Below, one piece after another: positions 1 through 8,179 of a DNA stretch of 64,000 nucleotides. Position 1 is the first letter of the stretch; every line of letters starts with the position of its first letter. Below the pieces are notes generated by a model. That model ran no database searches. It saw only the letters and a list, made by a program, of their open reading frames with translations, and had not been told where the DNA came from. Both the position numbers and the translations under genes were made by a program. The DNA comes from Streptomyces pseudovenezuelae (GTDB taxonomy: Bacteria > Actinomycetota > Actinomycetes > Streptomycetales > Streptomycetaceae). The stretch spans positions 406,227 through 470,226 of the forward strand of contig NZ_KQ948149.1 in the NCBI RefSeq assembly GCF_001513955.1. Reading direction: 5' to 3'.

Positions 1-2
1 TG

Positions 3-608
3 CCCGTCGACGCGGTCGAGGACCTGGTCGGCGACCGGTACGCCGACGTGGTCGCCGTGCACTCCGACCGGGTGCGGCTGCTGCGCCAGTTTCCCGCCGA
101 GGACATCTTCGGCGGCGCCCGGCGCCTCGACGCCGTCGGTATCGGCCTCAACCTCCTCGTGCAGAACTTCTCCGGCCGCCGGCTGGTGCGTCTGGCCGAG
201 GGCGGCTGCCGGGTGCGGCTGCTGTTCCTGAACCCGGCCTCCAGCGCGGTCAAGCGGCGCGAGCGGGAACTGGGTCTCAAGAGGGGCGAGTTGAGCCGGG
301 CCGTCGAGATGAACATCCTGCACATGCGCCGGGTGCGCTCCAGGCTGCGCGACCCGGGCGCCTTCGAGATCCAGGTCTACGACGACACCCCGCGCTTCAC
401 GGCCTACCTCGTGGACGGCGACGGCTCCGACGGCATCGCGGTCGTGCAGTCCTATCTGCGCCGGTCGCGGGGCATGGAGGCACCGGTCCTCGTGCTGCGC
501 AACGGAAACCGGGTGGTCAAGGCGGGCGATGTGGACGACAGCGGTCTCTTCCCGACCTACCGCGAGGAGTTCGAGACGAACTGGGTGGATTCGCGTCCGG
601 TGTCCTGA
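3..608 (+). CDS. C-terminal part of a DUF5919-like protein (5' truncated by window edge)
   Basis: The reading frame is open from base 3 with no stop upstream, so the gene starts outside the window. About 200 C-terminal residues are visible. They contain the segment FPAEDIFGGARRLDAVGIGL, a basic alpha/beta core (VRLLFLNPASSAVKRRERELG) and a last strand around VLVLRN. I associate this pattern with the DUF5919 domain that follows an XRE-type helix-turn-helix in many Streptomyces regulators, but the N-terminal part that would show the DNA-binding domain is missing. The family assignment comes from remembered pattern, not a search. No function beyond a likely regulatory or nucleotide-sensing role can be given. 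The GTG at 48 is an internal codon, not a convincing start. Confidence 0.6.
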   Translation, partial: PVDAVEDLVGDRYADVVAVHSDRVRLLRQFPAEDIFGGARRLDAVGIGLNLLVQNFSGRRLVRLAEGGCRVRLLFLNPASSAVKRRERELGLKRGELSRAVEMNILHMRRVRSRLRDPGAFEIQVYDDTPRFTAYLVDGDGSDGIAVVQSYLRRSRGMEAPVLVLRNGNRVVKAGDVDDSGLFPTYREEFETNWVDSRPVS

Positions 609-728
609 AGTGTCCCCGCTTTCCCGGGCGTCGGCGATGCCAAGCGGAATGCGGCCCTCTGACTGTCAGTGGCGCATGGGAAGGTGGAGACCACTGGGGG
701 AAAGCACCACCAAGAAGGGGGACCGCCC

Positions 729-1451
729 ATGGGCTGGCACCGAGAGCTGCTGATCGGCTTCGACCTGGAAACCACCGGCACCGACCCGCGCGAGGCGCGC
801 ATCGTCACCGGAGCCGTGATCGAGCTCAGGGACGGACAGCCCCTGGGGCGCCGGGAGTGGCTGGCGGACCCGGGCGTGGAGATCCCGGCGGACGCGGTGG
901 CGGTCCACGGGATCAGCAACGAGCGGGCGGCCGCGGAGGGCCGTCCCGCCGACCAGGTCGCCGACGCCATCGCGGACGTCCTCGCGACCTACTGGAAGAC
1001 GGGCGTCCCGGTCGTCGCCTACAACGCCGCCTTCGACCTGAGCCTGCTCTCCGCCGAACTGCGCCGGTACGGCCTGCCGTCCCTGCGTGAGCGCCTCGGC
1101 GGCCTCGACCCGGCCCCGGTCATCGACCCGTACACCATCGACCGCTCGGTGGACCGCTACCGCCGTGGCAAGCGCAACCTCGAAGCGGTCTGCACGGAGT
1201 ACGGCGTCGCGCTCGACACCGCCCACGACGCCTGTGCCGACGCGCTCGCCGCGGCCCGGCTTGCCTGCGCGATAGCCGTGCGTCACCCGAAGGTCGCGGC
1301 CCTCGGCCCGGTGGAGCTGCACCACCGTCAGATCGAGTGGTATGCCGAGTGGGCGGCGGACTTCCAGAGCTTCCTGCGCCGCAAGGGCGACGCGACGGCC
1401 GTGGTCGACGGCGTCTGGCCGCTGCGCGAGCTGGCCGACGAGACGGTGTGA
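729..1451 (+). CDS. DEDDh-family 3'-5' exonuclease (DnaQ-like)
   Basis: A 240-residue protein with the three exonuclease motifs of the DEDDh (DnaQ/RNase T) superfamily. Exo I is GFDLETTGTDP near residue 12 (D and E metal ligands), Exo II is YNAAFDLSLL near residue 100, and Exo III is HDACADALAA near residue 160 (the H and last D). Such proteins remove nucleotides 3'-to-5' from DNA using two metal ions. This one is a stand-alone domain without a polymerase or BRCT part, so its partner is unknown. I chose the ATG at 729 because AAGAAGGGGG lies just upstream. An ATG at 669 is in frame but would add 20 residues with no family similarity. It is a single-gene unit converging on the deacylase that ends at 1459. 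Confidence 0.85.
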   Translation: MGWHRELLIGFDLETTGTDPREARIVTGAVIELRDGQPLGRREWLADPGVEIPADAVAVHGISNERAAAEGRPADQVADAIADVLATYWKTGVPVVAYNAAFDLSLLSAELRRYGLPSLRERLGGLDPAPVIDPYTIDRSVDRYRRGKRNLEAVCTEYGVALDTAHDACADALAAARLACAIAVRHPKVAALGPVELHHRQIEWYAEWAADFQSFLRRKGDATAVVDGVWPLRELADETV

Positions 1452-1458
1452 GCGGGCG

Positions 1459-1869
1459 TCACCCCGTCGGCGTGTCCGCGTGCGCAGGAGTCGCGACCGG
1501 CTCCACCCGCGGCTTCGCCACCCGCTGGAAGTCGGCCCCCGACATGCACAGCGACCGGTCCAGCCGGGCTGCGTTGAAGTACAGCCGGGGCTGCTTCACG
1601 ACCTCCGGATCGGCGACGACCTCCAGCTCGGGATCGAAACTGAACGGCAGCACCGTGCCGGGGATCGCGCGGGCCAGCCGCTCGGCGGTCTCCGCGTCGC
1701 TGAACCCGACATAGCGCGCGGCGTACAGCGCCCGGACCGCGTCCAGGTCCACGCGCCGGTCCCCGGGGACGACCGCGAGGACATGCCGGGTGGTCCGCCG
1801 GTCCACCTTGACCCGCAGCACGATGCACTTCGCGGCCTCGGAGGCGGGGTGCCCGCGCAGCGCGCACAC
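1459..1869 (-). CDS. YbaK/EbsC-family aminoacyl-tRNA deacylase-like protein, 5' end interrupted by an amber codon
   Basis: The protein has the YbaK/ProX fold signature: ALRGHPASEAAKCIVLRVK with the family lysine, a central strand HVLAVVPGD, and the PGTVLPFSF segment. Members hydrolyse mischarged aminoacyl-tRNA. The conserved N-terminus of the family (DRLISLLDASRVEHRLIDHAPEG) is encoded just upstream in the same frame. An ATG at 1980 with a strong GGAGAGG Shine-Dalgarno would start it, but codon 7 is TAG at 1960-1962. Only a GTG at 1869, which loses about 30 conserved residues, or non-standard CTG codons remain downstream of the stop. The gene is therefore either truncated or disrupted, or carries a sequence error. 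The intended start overlaps the 3' end of the EamA gene. Confidence 0.6.
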   Translation of the reverse strand: MCALRGHPASEAAKCIVLRVKVDRRTTRHVLAVVPGDRRVDLDAVRALYAARYVGFSDAETAERLARAIPGTVLPFSFDPELEVVADPEVVKQPRLYFNAARLDRSLCMSGADFQRVAKPRVEPVATPAHADTPTG

Positions 1870-1940
1870 GGCGTCCGTGGTGCCTTCGGGGGCGTGGTCG
1901 ATCAGCCGGTGCTCGACGCGGGAGGCGTCGAGAAGGGAGA

Positions 1941-2906
1941 TCAGACGGTCGTAGGTGTCCTAGGCGTCGGCGCCGGGCATCGGGTGTCCTCTCCGGTGGG
2001 ATGAACCGCGGGGTGGGGCGGGGCGGTGGTGCGACGGGCGCGCTCCACGGACTGCCCCCAGTAGGTGCCGGTGATCATCATCACCGCGCCGAGCCCGGCC
2101 AGTGCGGTGAGGTGCTCGCCCCCCAGGGCGACCCCCGCCGCCGCGGCCCAGATCGGCTCGGTGCCCAGCAGCAGACTGGCCCGGCTGGCCGAGGTGCGCT
2201 GCACGGCCCAGGTCTGGGCGAGGAAGGCGAACACACTGCAGAACAGGGCGAGATAGAGCAGTTGCGTCCAGGTGGCCGGGTCCGCGTGGGCCAGGGCCGG
2301 AAGATCGGGCGCGGCCAGGGGGAGGAACAGGACCGTGCCGAGGAGGGTCTGCACGGTCGTGAGGTGCAGCGGCCGTATCGTCCGGCCCGCGGTGAGCCGG
2401 CCGACGAGCGCGACATGACCGGCCCGGACGACCGCGGCGCCGAGCATCAGGAGGTCGCCGAGGCGGGGCGCGTGGAAGCCGTTGCCCGCCATGAGGAGGC
2501 CGACGGCCAGGACGCACACCCCGGCGGCCGCGTAGAAGGCGGGTGGCAGACCGCCCGGGTGACCGGTGCGGTCGAGGAGGGGGGTGAGGACGATGGTCAG
2601 GCTGATGATGAGGCCCGCGTTGGCGGCACTGGTGTGGGCGACGCCGTAGGTCTCGACGAGCAGCACGGCGGCCTGGGTGAGGCCCAGGGGCACTCCCGCC
2701 CGCAGCTCCTCGCGGGTCCAGCGGCGCGGTCCCCGCCCGGGGGCGGCGACGACTCCCAGGCAGGCGAGCGCGGACAGGGCGTAGCGGGCGAGGAGCACCA
2801 GCAGGACAGGGAGGGCGGACGTCGCCGTCTGGGCGGAGAGATAGCTCGAACCCCAGACGATCGCGACCAGCAGGAGTACCGCGTCGGTACGGCGGGCGTC
2901 GGACAC
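1941..2906 (-). CDS. EamA/DMT-family transporter
   Basis: About 321 residues with ten hydrophobic segments in two repeats, beginning AVLLLVAIVWGSSYLSAQTA, the usual first helix of the drug/metabolite transporter (EamA) family. The second repeat starts around LGDLLMLGAAVVRAGHVALVG and ends near GLGAVMMITGTYWG. Members export metabolites, amino acids or drugs at the plasma membrane; the substrate cannot be read from sequence. I chose the GTG at 2906 (VSDARRTDAVLL) because the extra 17 residues back to a TTG at 2957 are basic and unlike the family. The gene is divergent from a LysR regulator, which commonly controls such a neighbour. Its last 40 bases overlap the intended start of the deacylase gene. 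Confidence 0.82.
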   Translation of the reverse strand: MSDARRTDAVLLLVAIVWGSSYLSAQTATSALPVLLVLLARYALSALACLGVVAAPGRGPRRWTREELRAGVPLGLTQAAVLLVETYGVAHTSAANAGLIISLTIVLTPLLDRTGHPGGLPPAFYAAAGVCVLAVGLLMAGNGFHAPRLGDLLMLGAAVVRAGHVALVGRLTAGRTIRPLHLTTVQTLLGTVLFLPLAAPDLPALAHADPATWTQLLYLALFCSVFAFLAQTWAVQRTSASRASLLLGTEPIWAAAAGVALGGEHLTALAGLGAVMMITGTYWGQSVERARRTTAPPHPAVHPTGEDTRCPAPTPRTPTTV

Positions 2907-2952
2907 CCGCCCACCCTGCACCGCTCGGTCTCTGAAGCCCAGAGCCAGTTTC

Positions 2953-2980
2953 TTCAACGATCTTTTAGTGCTCCTACACT
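2953..2980 (+). promoter_or_regulatory. Candidate leaderless promoter of the LysR gene
   Basis: TTCAAC (2953-2958) and TACACT (2975-2980) are separated by 16 bases, and the GTG start lies 4 bases past the -10. Transcription would begin at or near the start codon, giving a leaderless mRNA. No Shine-Dalgarno is visible. Inference from spacing only. Confidence 0.4.
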
Positions 2981-2983
2981 GTC

Positions 2984-3892
2984 GTGGTGGACGAACGACA
3001 GCTGCGGATCCTGCGGGAGCTCGGCGAACTGGGCAGCGTCACCGCGGTCGCCGAGGCGCTCCTCGTGACCCCGTCGGCGATCTCGCAGCAGCTGCGGCTG
3101 TTGCAGCGCTCGGTCAGGGTGCCGCTGACCGAACGCGACGGCAGACGGCTGGTGCTCACGGACGCCGGTCAGGCGCTGGCGGGCGCGGCCATCGAGGTGG
3201 AGACGGCGCTGGCCCGCGCCCGCCACACGGTCGAGGAGTTCGTGGACCGGCCCGGCGGCGAGGTCTCGGTGGCGGCCTTCCACAGCGCGGGCGCGGCCTT
3301 CTTCCCCCTGCTGCTGCGCGCCCTCGCCGGTCCCGGCGCCCCCGTGCCGAGGCTGGCCGACGAGGACGTACCGCAGGAGGACTTCCCGCGCCTGACCCGC
3401 GAGTACGACATCGTCCTGGCCCACCGCCTCGACCACGCCCCCGCCTGGCCGCCCACGGTGACGGCCACCACGCTGCTGCGCGAACCCCTGGACGTGGCCA
3501 TGCCCGCCGACCACCCGCTGGCGGCCGGACGCCGGGTGACCCCGGCAGACGTGGCCGACGAGCCCTGGATCACCGTCCACGACGGCTTCCCGGTCATGGC
3601 GACCATCGAGGCGATCGCGGCGGCAGCGGGCCGCCGCCTTCATCTGGCCCACCGCATCAACGAGTTCGCGGTGGCGGCGGAGGCCGTGGCGGCGGGCGGC
3701 GGCCTGGCGCTGATGCCCCGCTGGACCATGCCCCGGCATCCGGCGCTGGTCCTGAGACCCCTGAGCGGCGTGCGGGCGAGACGCCACATCGACGCCCTGT
3801 ACCGCCCCGAGAGGACGGCGAGGAGGGCGGTCCGTACGGTTCTCACGGAGCTCAGGTCGGCGGCACGGACCATCCGGGGTGCGGACGACTGA
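2984..3892 (+). CDS. LysR-family transcriptional regulator
   Basis: 302 residues. The N-terminal winged helix-turn-helix (residues about 3-65) reads RILRELGELGSVTAVAEALL followed by VTPSAISQQLRLLQRSV, a standard LysR recognition helix. The rest is a periplasmic-binding-protein-like effector domain (about residues 90-290). The regulator is divergent from the EamA transporter with only about 77 bases between the starts, the usual arrangement in which a LysR protein controls both itself and the transporter. The effector is unknown. Tandem GTG codons open the frame directly after a -10-like TACACT. The gene's stop codon forms part of an inverted repeat shared with the convergent kinase gene. Confidence 0.88.
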   Translation: MVDERQLRILRELGELGSVTAVAEALLVTPSAISQQLRLLQRSVRVPLTERDGRRLVLTDAGQALAGAAIEVETALARARHTVEEFVDRPGGEVSVAAFHSAGAAFFPLLLRALAGPGAPVPRLADEDVPQEDFPRLTREYDIVLAHRLDHAPAWPPTVTATTLLREPLDVAMPADHPLAAGRRVTPADVADEPWITVHDGFPVMATIEAIAAAAGRRLHLAHRINEFAVAAEAVAAGGGLALMPRWTMPRHPALVLRPLSGVRARRHIDALYRPERTARRAVRTVLTELRSAARTIRGADD

Positions 3893-3914
3893 CCCGGGGG
3901 CGCGCCACGGGTCA
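3890..3914. terminator. Bidirectional inverted repeat containing both stop codons
   Basis: TGACCCG (3890-3896) and CGGGTCA (3908-3914) are perfect inverted arms around an 11-base loop. The TGA of the LysR gene is the left arm's first three bases, and the TGA of the opposing kinase gene is the mirror end. The hairpin would serve both converging transcripts. There is no U-tract, as is usual for Streptomyces. Confidence 0.5.
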
Positions 3915-4766
3915 GAACGGGTACCAGCGCACCGTCTCGTCGCCGTCCCGCAAGGACGTCACCCTGCGCTCGAACTCGGCCAGCGCCTTGGGATCGACCG
4001 GCGCGTGCTGAGCCACCCACGCACAGCTGGCCGTCTCCCGGGCTCCCCGCAGCACCGAACACCCCTCCCACTCCCGTACGTCCCACCCGTAAGCGGCGGT
4101 GAAGGAGTCGTAGGCCGCCGCGGGCACCCCGTACCGGTCCCGGGACAGCGCCATGACCACCAGATCGTGCTCCCGCAGGTCCGAGGAGAACGTCTCCAGG
4201 TCGACGAGAACCGGCCCGTCCGGCCCGACGTGCACATTGCGGGGGAGGGCGTCCCCGTGGATCGGCCCCGGCGGCAGATGAGGCGTCACCGCGGCCGCGG
4301 CCGCCGCGAAACCGTCCCGCCGCTCACGCAGGTACGCCGCGTCAGCGGGGTCGATCGCGTCGCCCGCGAGCCGCAGCCACCGCTCGACACCGCCCAGCAG
4401 CTCCCGGGGAGGCAGCGCGAAGGGCGGCGCGGGCAGCGCGTGCACCACCCGCAGGAGTTCGGCCAAATCCCGCGGCTCGGCGGGCCGTACGGCCTCGGGA
4501 AGCCGGTGCCACACGGTCACCGGGTGCCCCTCGACCGACCGTGCCTTCGGCTCGGCCGCCCGGACGGCCGGCACCCCCGCCTCCGCCAGCCATCCCGCGA
4601 TGTCCAGTTCCCGGCGCGCCCGGTCGAGGAGTTCGGCGTCGCGCCCCACCTTGACGACCAGGTCACCGGCGGCGAACACGGCGTTCTCGCCGAGGGCGAG
4701 CAACCGCGCCGTCCCCGCCGGCAGTCCCGCCGCGGCCAGTACGTCCCGCGCCCGTGCCTCGTCCAT
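3912..4766 (-). CDS. Aminoglycoside phosphotransferase (APH)-fold kinase
   Basis: 284 residues with the APH/choline-kinase fold. The Lys of the ATP site is in DLVVKVGRD near residue 44. The catalytic loop is GPIHGDALPRNV near residue 178 (Brenner motif HGDxxxxN) and the metal-binding segment is GPVLVDLETF (DLE in place of DFG). Such enzymes phosphorylate hydroxyls on small molecules; the family includes antibiotic-resistance enzymes and many housekeeping kinases, and nothing here points to an antibiotic. The start is the ATG at 4766, preceded by GGGAGG; a longer frame to 4799 lacks similarity. It stands alone, converging on the LysR gene. Confidence 0.82.
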   Translation of the reverse strand: MDEARARDVLAAAGLPAGTARLLALGENAVFAAGDLVVKVGRDAELLDRARRELDIAGWLAEAGVPAVRAAEPKARSVEGHPVTVWHRLPEAVRPAEPRDLAELLRVVHALPAPPFALPPRELLGGVERWLRLAGDAIDPADAAYLRERRDGFAAAAAAVTPHLPPGPIHGDALPRNVHVGPDGPVLVDLETFSSDLREHDLVVMALSRDRYGVPAAAYDSFTAAYGWDVREWEGCSVLRGARETASCAWVAQHAPVDPKALAEFERRVTSLRDGDETVRWYPF

Positions 4767-4978
4767 CGTCCGGCCTCCCGGTCCTGACCTGTTCCGCATG
4801 CCTGTGCAGTGCCACCGCGTACGGCGTCGAGTTCACGCCATCACCCGGCCAGTCTCGCATTCCCACAGGTGAGCCGGTGTGCCCGCGCCCTTGACGGCGC
4901 ATACCCCCTTCACGACCATGACTCAGGCCCAGGCCGGGAGGGCCGGATCGTCACGAGCCGCGTGAAGGAGCCGATGAC

Positions 4979-5914
4979 GTGACCTTGGTGACCGCGACGG
5001 AGCGGCCGGCGCGGGGCGCACCGCGCGCCGAGGGCGGCCGGCGCCCTTCCGGCCACGGAACCTGGTTCCTGGTGCTGCCCGCGCTGATCCCGATCCTGGT
5101 GCTGAGCGTGGGCCCCCTGCTGTACGGGATCTCGCTGGCCTTCACCGACGCGCAGTCGGGCCGGACCCGGGCCACCCAGTGGATCGGCGGCCTCAACTTC
5201 CGGGACCTGCTGCACGACACCCTGTTCTGGGAGTCGTTCCGGATCGGCCTGGTGTGGGCGGTCGGGGTGACCGTGCCGCAGTTCCTGCTGGCGCTCGGCC
5301 TCGCCCTGCTCCTCGACCAGGACCTCAAGCTGCGCTGGCTCGCCCGCGCCCTCGCGATCATCCCCTGGGCCATGCCCGAGGTGGTCGTCGGAGTCATGTG
5401 GCGCCTCGTCTACAACCCGGACGCCGGTGTCCTCAACGAGACCCTCCGCACCCTCGGCCTGGGAGACGGCCGGGACTGGCTCAGTGGCCTGTCCACCGCG
5501 CTGCCCGCCGTGATCGTCGTCGGCGTCTGGGCCGGGATGCCCCAGACGACGGTGACCCTGCTCGCCGGCCTCCAGAACACCCCGCGCGAGCTCCACGAGG
5601 CGGCCGCGATGGACGGGGCGGGCGCCTGGCGCAGATTCCGCACGGTCACCTGGCCCGCCCTCAGACCGGTCGCCCTCGCGATCACCGCGCTCAACTTCAT
5701 CTGGAACTTCAACTCGTTCGCCCTCGTGTACGTCCTGACCAGCGGAGGACCCGGCGGCCGCACCCGTCTGCCCATGCTCTTCGCCTACGAAGAGGCCTTC
5801 CGCTACGGCCAGTTCGGCTACGCGGCCGCGATGGGCTGTGTGATGGTCGCCGTCGTCTCCCTCCTCCTCGCCCTCTTCCTCGTCGGCCGGCTCAAGGGAG
5901 GTGACGAGGCATGA
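4979..5914 (+). CDS. Carbohydrate ABC transporter permease (MalF type)
   Basis: 311 residues with six membrane segments, starting TWFLVLPALIPILVLSVGPL after a basic cytosolic N-terminus. The EAA loop that contacts the ATPase is EAAAMDGAGAWRRFRTVTWP near residue 204. This is the first gene of a three-gene sugar importer (4979-8018) followed by a second permease and a lipoprotein receptor. No ATP-binding gene is present, so an unlinked shared ATPase such as MsiK is likely (known for Streptomyces sugar ABC systems). GTG at 4979 is preceded by GAAGGAG. It overlaps the next gene by an ATGA. The substrate is unknown because no hydrolase or regulator is linked. Confidence 0.9.
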   Translation: MTLVTATERPARGAPRAEGGRRPSGHGTWFLVLPALIPILVLSVGPLLYGISLAFTDAQSGRTRATQWIGGLNFRDLLHDTLFWESFRIGLVWAVGVTVPQFLLALGLALLLDQDLKLRWLARALAIIPWAMPEVVVGVMWRLVYNPDAGVLNETLRTLGLGDGRDWLSGLSTALPAVIVVGVWAGMPQTTVTLLAGLQNTPRELHEAAAMDGAGAWRRFRTVTWPALRPVALAITALNFIWNFNSFALVYVLTSGGPGGRTRLPMLFAYEEAFRYGQFGYAAAMGCVMVAVVSLLLALFLVGRLKGGDEA

Positions 5915-6744
5915 GGACCAGCACCTCCGGCCGCGTCGGCCAGTACGCCGCCCTGCTCGCCTATCTCGTCTTCCTCGCCTTTCCCTTCCTCTGGCTGGTC
6001 TCCACCGCCTTCAAGTCCCCGCGGGAACTGGGCAGTCTGCACCCCACCTGGATCCCCAGGGACCCCACGCTCGACAACTTCCGGCAGGCCTTCGACGAAC
6101 AGCCCCTGCTGCGCGCCGCCGGGAACTCCCTGCTCGCCGCGCTGGCCGCCGCCGTGATCGCCGTCCTGATCGCGACCCCGCTCGCCTACGTCATGGCCCG
6201 CCACCGCACCCGGCTCGCGAAGGCGGCCACCGGCTGGGTGGTGGTCAGCCAGGCGTTCCCGCTCGTGCTCGTGATCATCCCGCTGTTCCTGGTGCTGAAG
6301 AACCTGCGGCTGATCAACTCCCTGGTGGGTCTGGTCATGGTGTACGTCGTCTGGGCGCTGCCCTTCGCGCTGTGGATGCTCGTCGGATACGTCCGTGCCG
6401 TGCCGACCGAGCTGGAGGAGGCGGCGGCCGTCGACGGGGCCGGGCGCCTGCGGACCCTGGTGTCGGTGACCGCGCCGCTGCTCGCGCCGGGGATCGTGGC
6501 CACGGCCCTGTTCGCGTTCATCACCGCGTGGAACGAGTTCTTCTTCGCCCTGGTGCTGCTGAAGACCGCCGACAAACAGACCCTGCCGGTCGTCCTCACC
6601 CACTTCATCGGCGCGGAGGGGGTCGCCGACCTCGGCCCGCTGGCGGCGGCCGCCTTCCTCGCCACCCTGCCCTCGCTGGTCATCTTCGCCATCATCCAAC
6701 GCCGTATCACGGGAGGCATGTTGACCGGGGCGGTGAAGAGCTGA
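5911..6744 (+). CDS. Carbohydrate ABC transporter permease (MalG type)
   Basis: 277 residues. The N-terminal helix YAALLAYLVFLAFPFLWLVS is followed by STAFKSPRELG, typical of MalG-type inner-membrane sugar permeases. The EAA motif is EEAAAVDGAGRLRTLVSVTA near residue 172. Five or six membrane helices are visible. Start ATG at 5911 overlaps the preceding stop (ATGA), and its own stop overlaps the next ATG by one base (TGATG), so the three genes should be translationally coupled. It pairs with the MalF-type subunit to form the transmembrane channel. Confidence 0.9.
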   Translation: MRTSTSGRVGQYAALLAYLVFLAFPFLWLVSTAFKSPRELGSLHPTWIPRDPTLDNFRQAFDEQPLLRAAGNSLLAALAAAVIAVLIATPLAYVMARHRTRLAKAATGWVVVSQAFPLVLVIIPLFLVLKNLRLINSLVGLVMVYVVWALPFALWMLVGYVRAVPTELEEAAAVDGAGRLRTLVSVTAPLLAPGIVATALFAFITAWNEFFFALVLLKTADKQTLPVVLTHFIGAEGVADLGPLAAAAFLATLPSLVIFAIIQRRITGGMLTGAVKS

Positions 6745-8018
6745 TGCGCACACGATGGTTCGTGGGAGTCCTGCTCCTGCTCCTGGCCGGGTGCACCGGC
6801 CCGAGCACGTCCGGGGACGGCCGGATCACCCTCCGCTTCCAGTCCCTCGCCTGGCAGGAGGAGTCCGTGGCGGCCAACCAGGAACTCGTGAAGGAGTGGA
6901 ACGCGACCCACCCCGGCGTCAAGGTCGAGTACGTGCAGGGGAGTTGGGACAGCGTCCACGACCAGCTGCTCACCTCGTTCGAGGGCGGCGAGGCGCCCGA
7001 CATCATCCACGACGCCTCCGACGATCTCGCGGACTTCGCCTACGGCGGCTATCTCGCGGACCTCCGGGACCTGCTGCCCGGGCGACTGAAGTCGGACATC
7101 CCGCAACGGAGTTGGAAGACCGCCACCTTCGGCGACGGGGTCTACGGCGTGCCCTTCCTCCAGGAGCCGCGTGTCCTCGTCGCCAACGCCGAGTGGCTGA
7201 AGAAGTCCGGCGTACGCATCCCCACCCCCGAACACCCGTGGAGCTGGGCGGAGTTCAGGAGCATCACCGGGCAGCTCAGCGGCGACGGCAAGTACGGCGT
7301 GGCCTGGCCGCTCAAGGAACCCGTCTCCGCGACCCTCAACCTGTCGTTGTCGGCAGGCGGCCGACTCTTCCACCGGGGCGCCGACGGAAAGGTCACCGTC
7401 CGCTTCGAGAAGGCCGACGAGACCGTGCCCCGCACCATCCACGACCAGGCGAACACCGACCGCAGCGCCTCGCCGACCACGCTCGGCAGCGGCGGCTCCG
7501 ACACCCTGTCCGGCTTCTTCGGCGGCAAGTACGCGATGGTCCCGCTCGGGTTCTCCTACCGTCAGCAGATCGCGCAGCAGGCGCCCAAGGGTTTCGCATG
7601 GCAGGTGCTGCCCGCCCCGGCCGGCGCCGACGGGCTGACCCAGGGCGTCAGCCCGCAGACCCTGTCCGTCGCCGAGGACTGCCCGCACAAGAAGCAGGCC
7701 GCCGAGTTCATCGACTTCCTGCTCCGGCCGAAGAACATGGTCCGGCTGGCGCTGGGGGACTGGATGCTGCCCACGGGGACGCGGGCGCTCGCCGATCCGG
7801 CCCTGCACGTCACGAAGGACGGCTGGGCCACCGGAACCGCCCTGGCCTCCCGCCTCACCACGGCCCCCGCGCAGTCCGTCCGCGGCTACCCGGAGTGGAA
7901 GGACAAGGTCGCCACGCCCGCCTTCCAGGAGTACTACAGCGGTGCGATCGGCCTCGGTGAGCTGCGTGAACGGCTGGAGCAGGACGGGAACCTGGTGCTG
8001 GCCCGCTACCAGCGGTGA
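6744..8018 (+). CDS. Extracellular solute-binding lipoprotein of a sugar ABC importer
   Basis: 424 residues. A short signal peptide ends in a lipobox, LLLLLAGC, with the lipidated Cys near residue 15. The mature part is a family-1 solute-binding protein: ITLRFQSLAWQEESVAANQE, then GGEAPDIIHDASDDLADFA and GVYGVPFLQEPRVLVANAEW, the usual hinge and ligand-lobe segments. It delivers a carbohydrate to the two upstream permeases. The receptor is last in the operon here, whereas it is usually first. Its stop codon sits directly on the AT-rich element of the next promoter (8018-8055), so the resistance unit's control region begins without any intergenic space. Confidence 0.9.
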   Translation: MRTRWFVGVLLLLLAGCTGPSTSGDGRITLRFQSLAWQEESVAANQELVKEWNATHPGVKVEYVQGSWDSVHDQLLTSFEGGEAPDIIHDASDDLADFAYGGYLADLRDLLPGRLKSDIPQRSWKTATFGDGVYGVPFLQEPRVLVANAEWLKKSGVRIPTPEHPWSWAEFRSITGQLSGDGKYGVAWPLKEPVSATLNLSLSAGGRLFHRGADGKVTVRFEKADETVPRTIHDQANTDRSASPTTLGSGGSDTLSGFFGGKYAMVPLGFSYRQQIAQQAPKGFAWQVLPAPAGADGLTQGVSPQTLSVAEDCPHKKQAAEFIDFLLRPKNMVRLALGDWMLPTGTRALADPALHVTKDGWATGTALASRLTTAPAQSVRGYPEWKDKVATPAFQEYYSGAIGLGELRERLEQDGNLVLARYQR

Positions 8019-8055
8019 AAAACCGGTTGTCGCCGCCCGCACGGCACCCTAGCGT
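8018..8055 (+). promoter_or_regulatory. Candidate WblC/WhiB7-type promoter of the erm leader
   Basis: AAAAA (8018-8022) lies four bases before a -35 TTGTCG (8027-8032), followed after 17 bases by a -10 TAGCGT (8050-8055). An AT-rich patch just upstream of the -35 is the known hallmark of WhiB7/WblC-activated promoters, which control antibiotic-inducible resistance genes in actinobacteria. Predicted initiation falls at about 8062-8063, on the GTG of the leader peptide. The element also contains AACCGGTT (8021-8028). Promoter function is inferred. Confidence 0.6.
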
Positions 8056-8062
8056 TCCGGCC

Positions 8063-8179
8063 GTGGCAGCGAACAACGCGATTCCCTTCACCGGTCTCGG
8101 CCGGGGCTTCACGCACTCCGTACGGATGCGTCGCGGCCCCGGAGCCCTGACCGGTCCGGGGAGCCCCGTCCGCCGCTGA
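8063..8179 (+). CDS. 38-residue erm leader peptide (attenuator ORF)
   Basis: A GTG-started frame of 38 codons runs from the predicted transcription start to a TGA at 8177-8179. The peptide begins MAANNAIPFTGLGRG and has RMRR at residues 21-24, then a Gly/Pro-rich tail ending VRR. Arg-X-Arg (+X+) is a known motif for macrolide-dependent ribosome stalling, as in the ErmD leader. It precedes erm by 100 bases that hold an SD-masking hairpin. With no 5' UTR, translation would be leaderless. I infer a regulatory role: stalling near RMR would leave 8144-8154 free to refold the RNA. No function as a free peptide is suggested. Confidence 0.6.
   Translation: MAANNAIPFTGLGRGFTHSVRMRRGPGALTGPGSPVRR

Noticed and set aside
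6186..8042. 618-codon minus-strand open frame
   Set aside because: It is antisense to two well-supported ABC genes and has the low-complexity Arg/Gly/Pro composition of shadow frames in high-G+C DNA.
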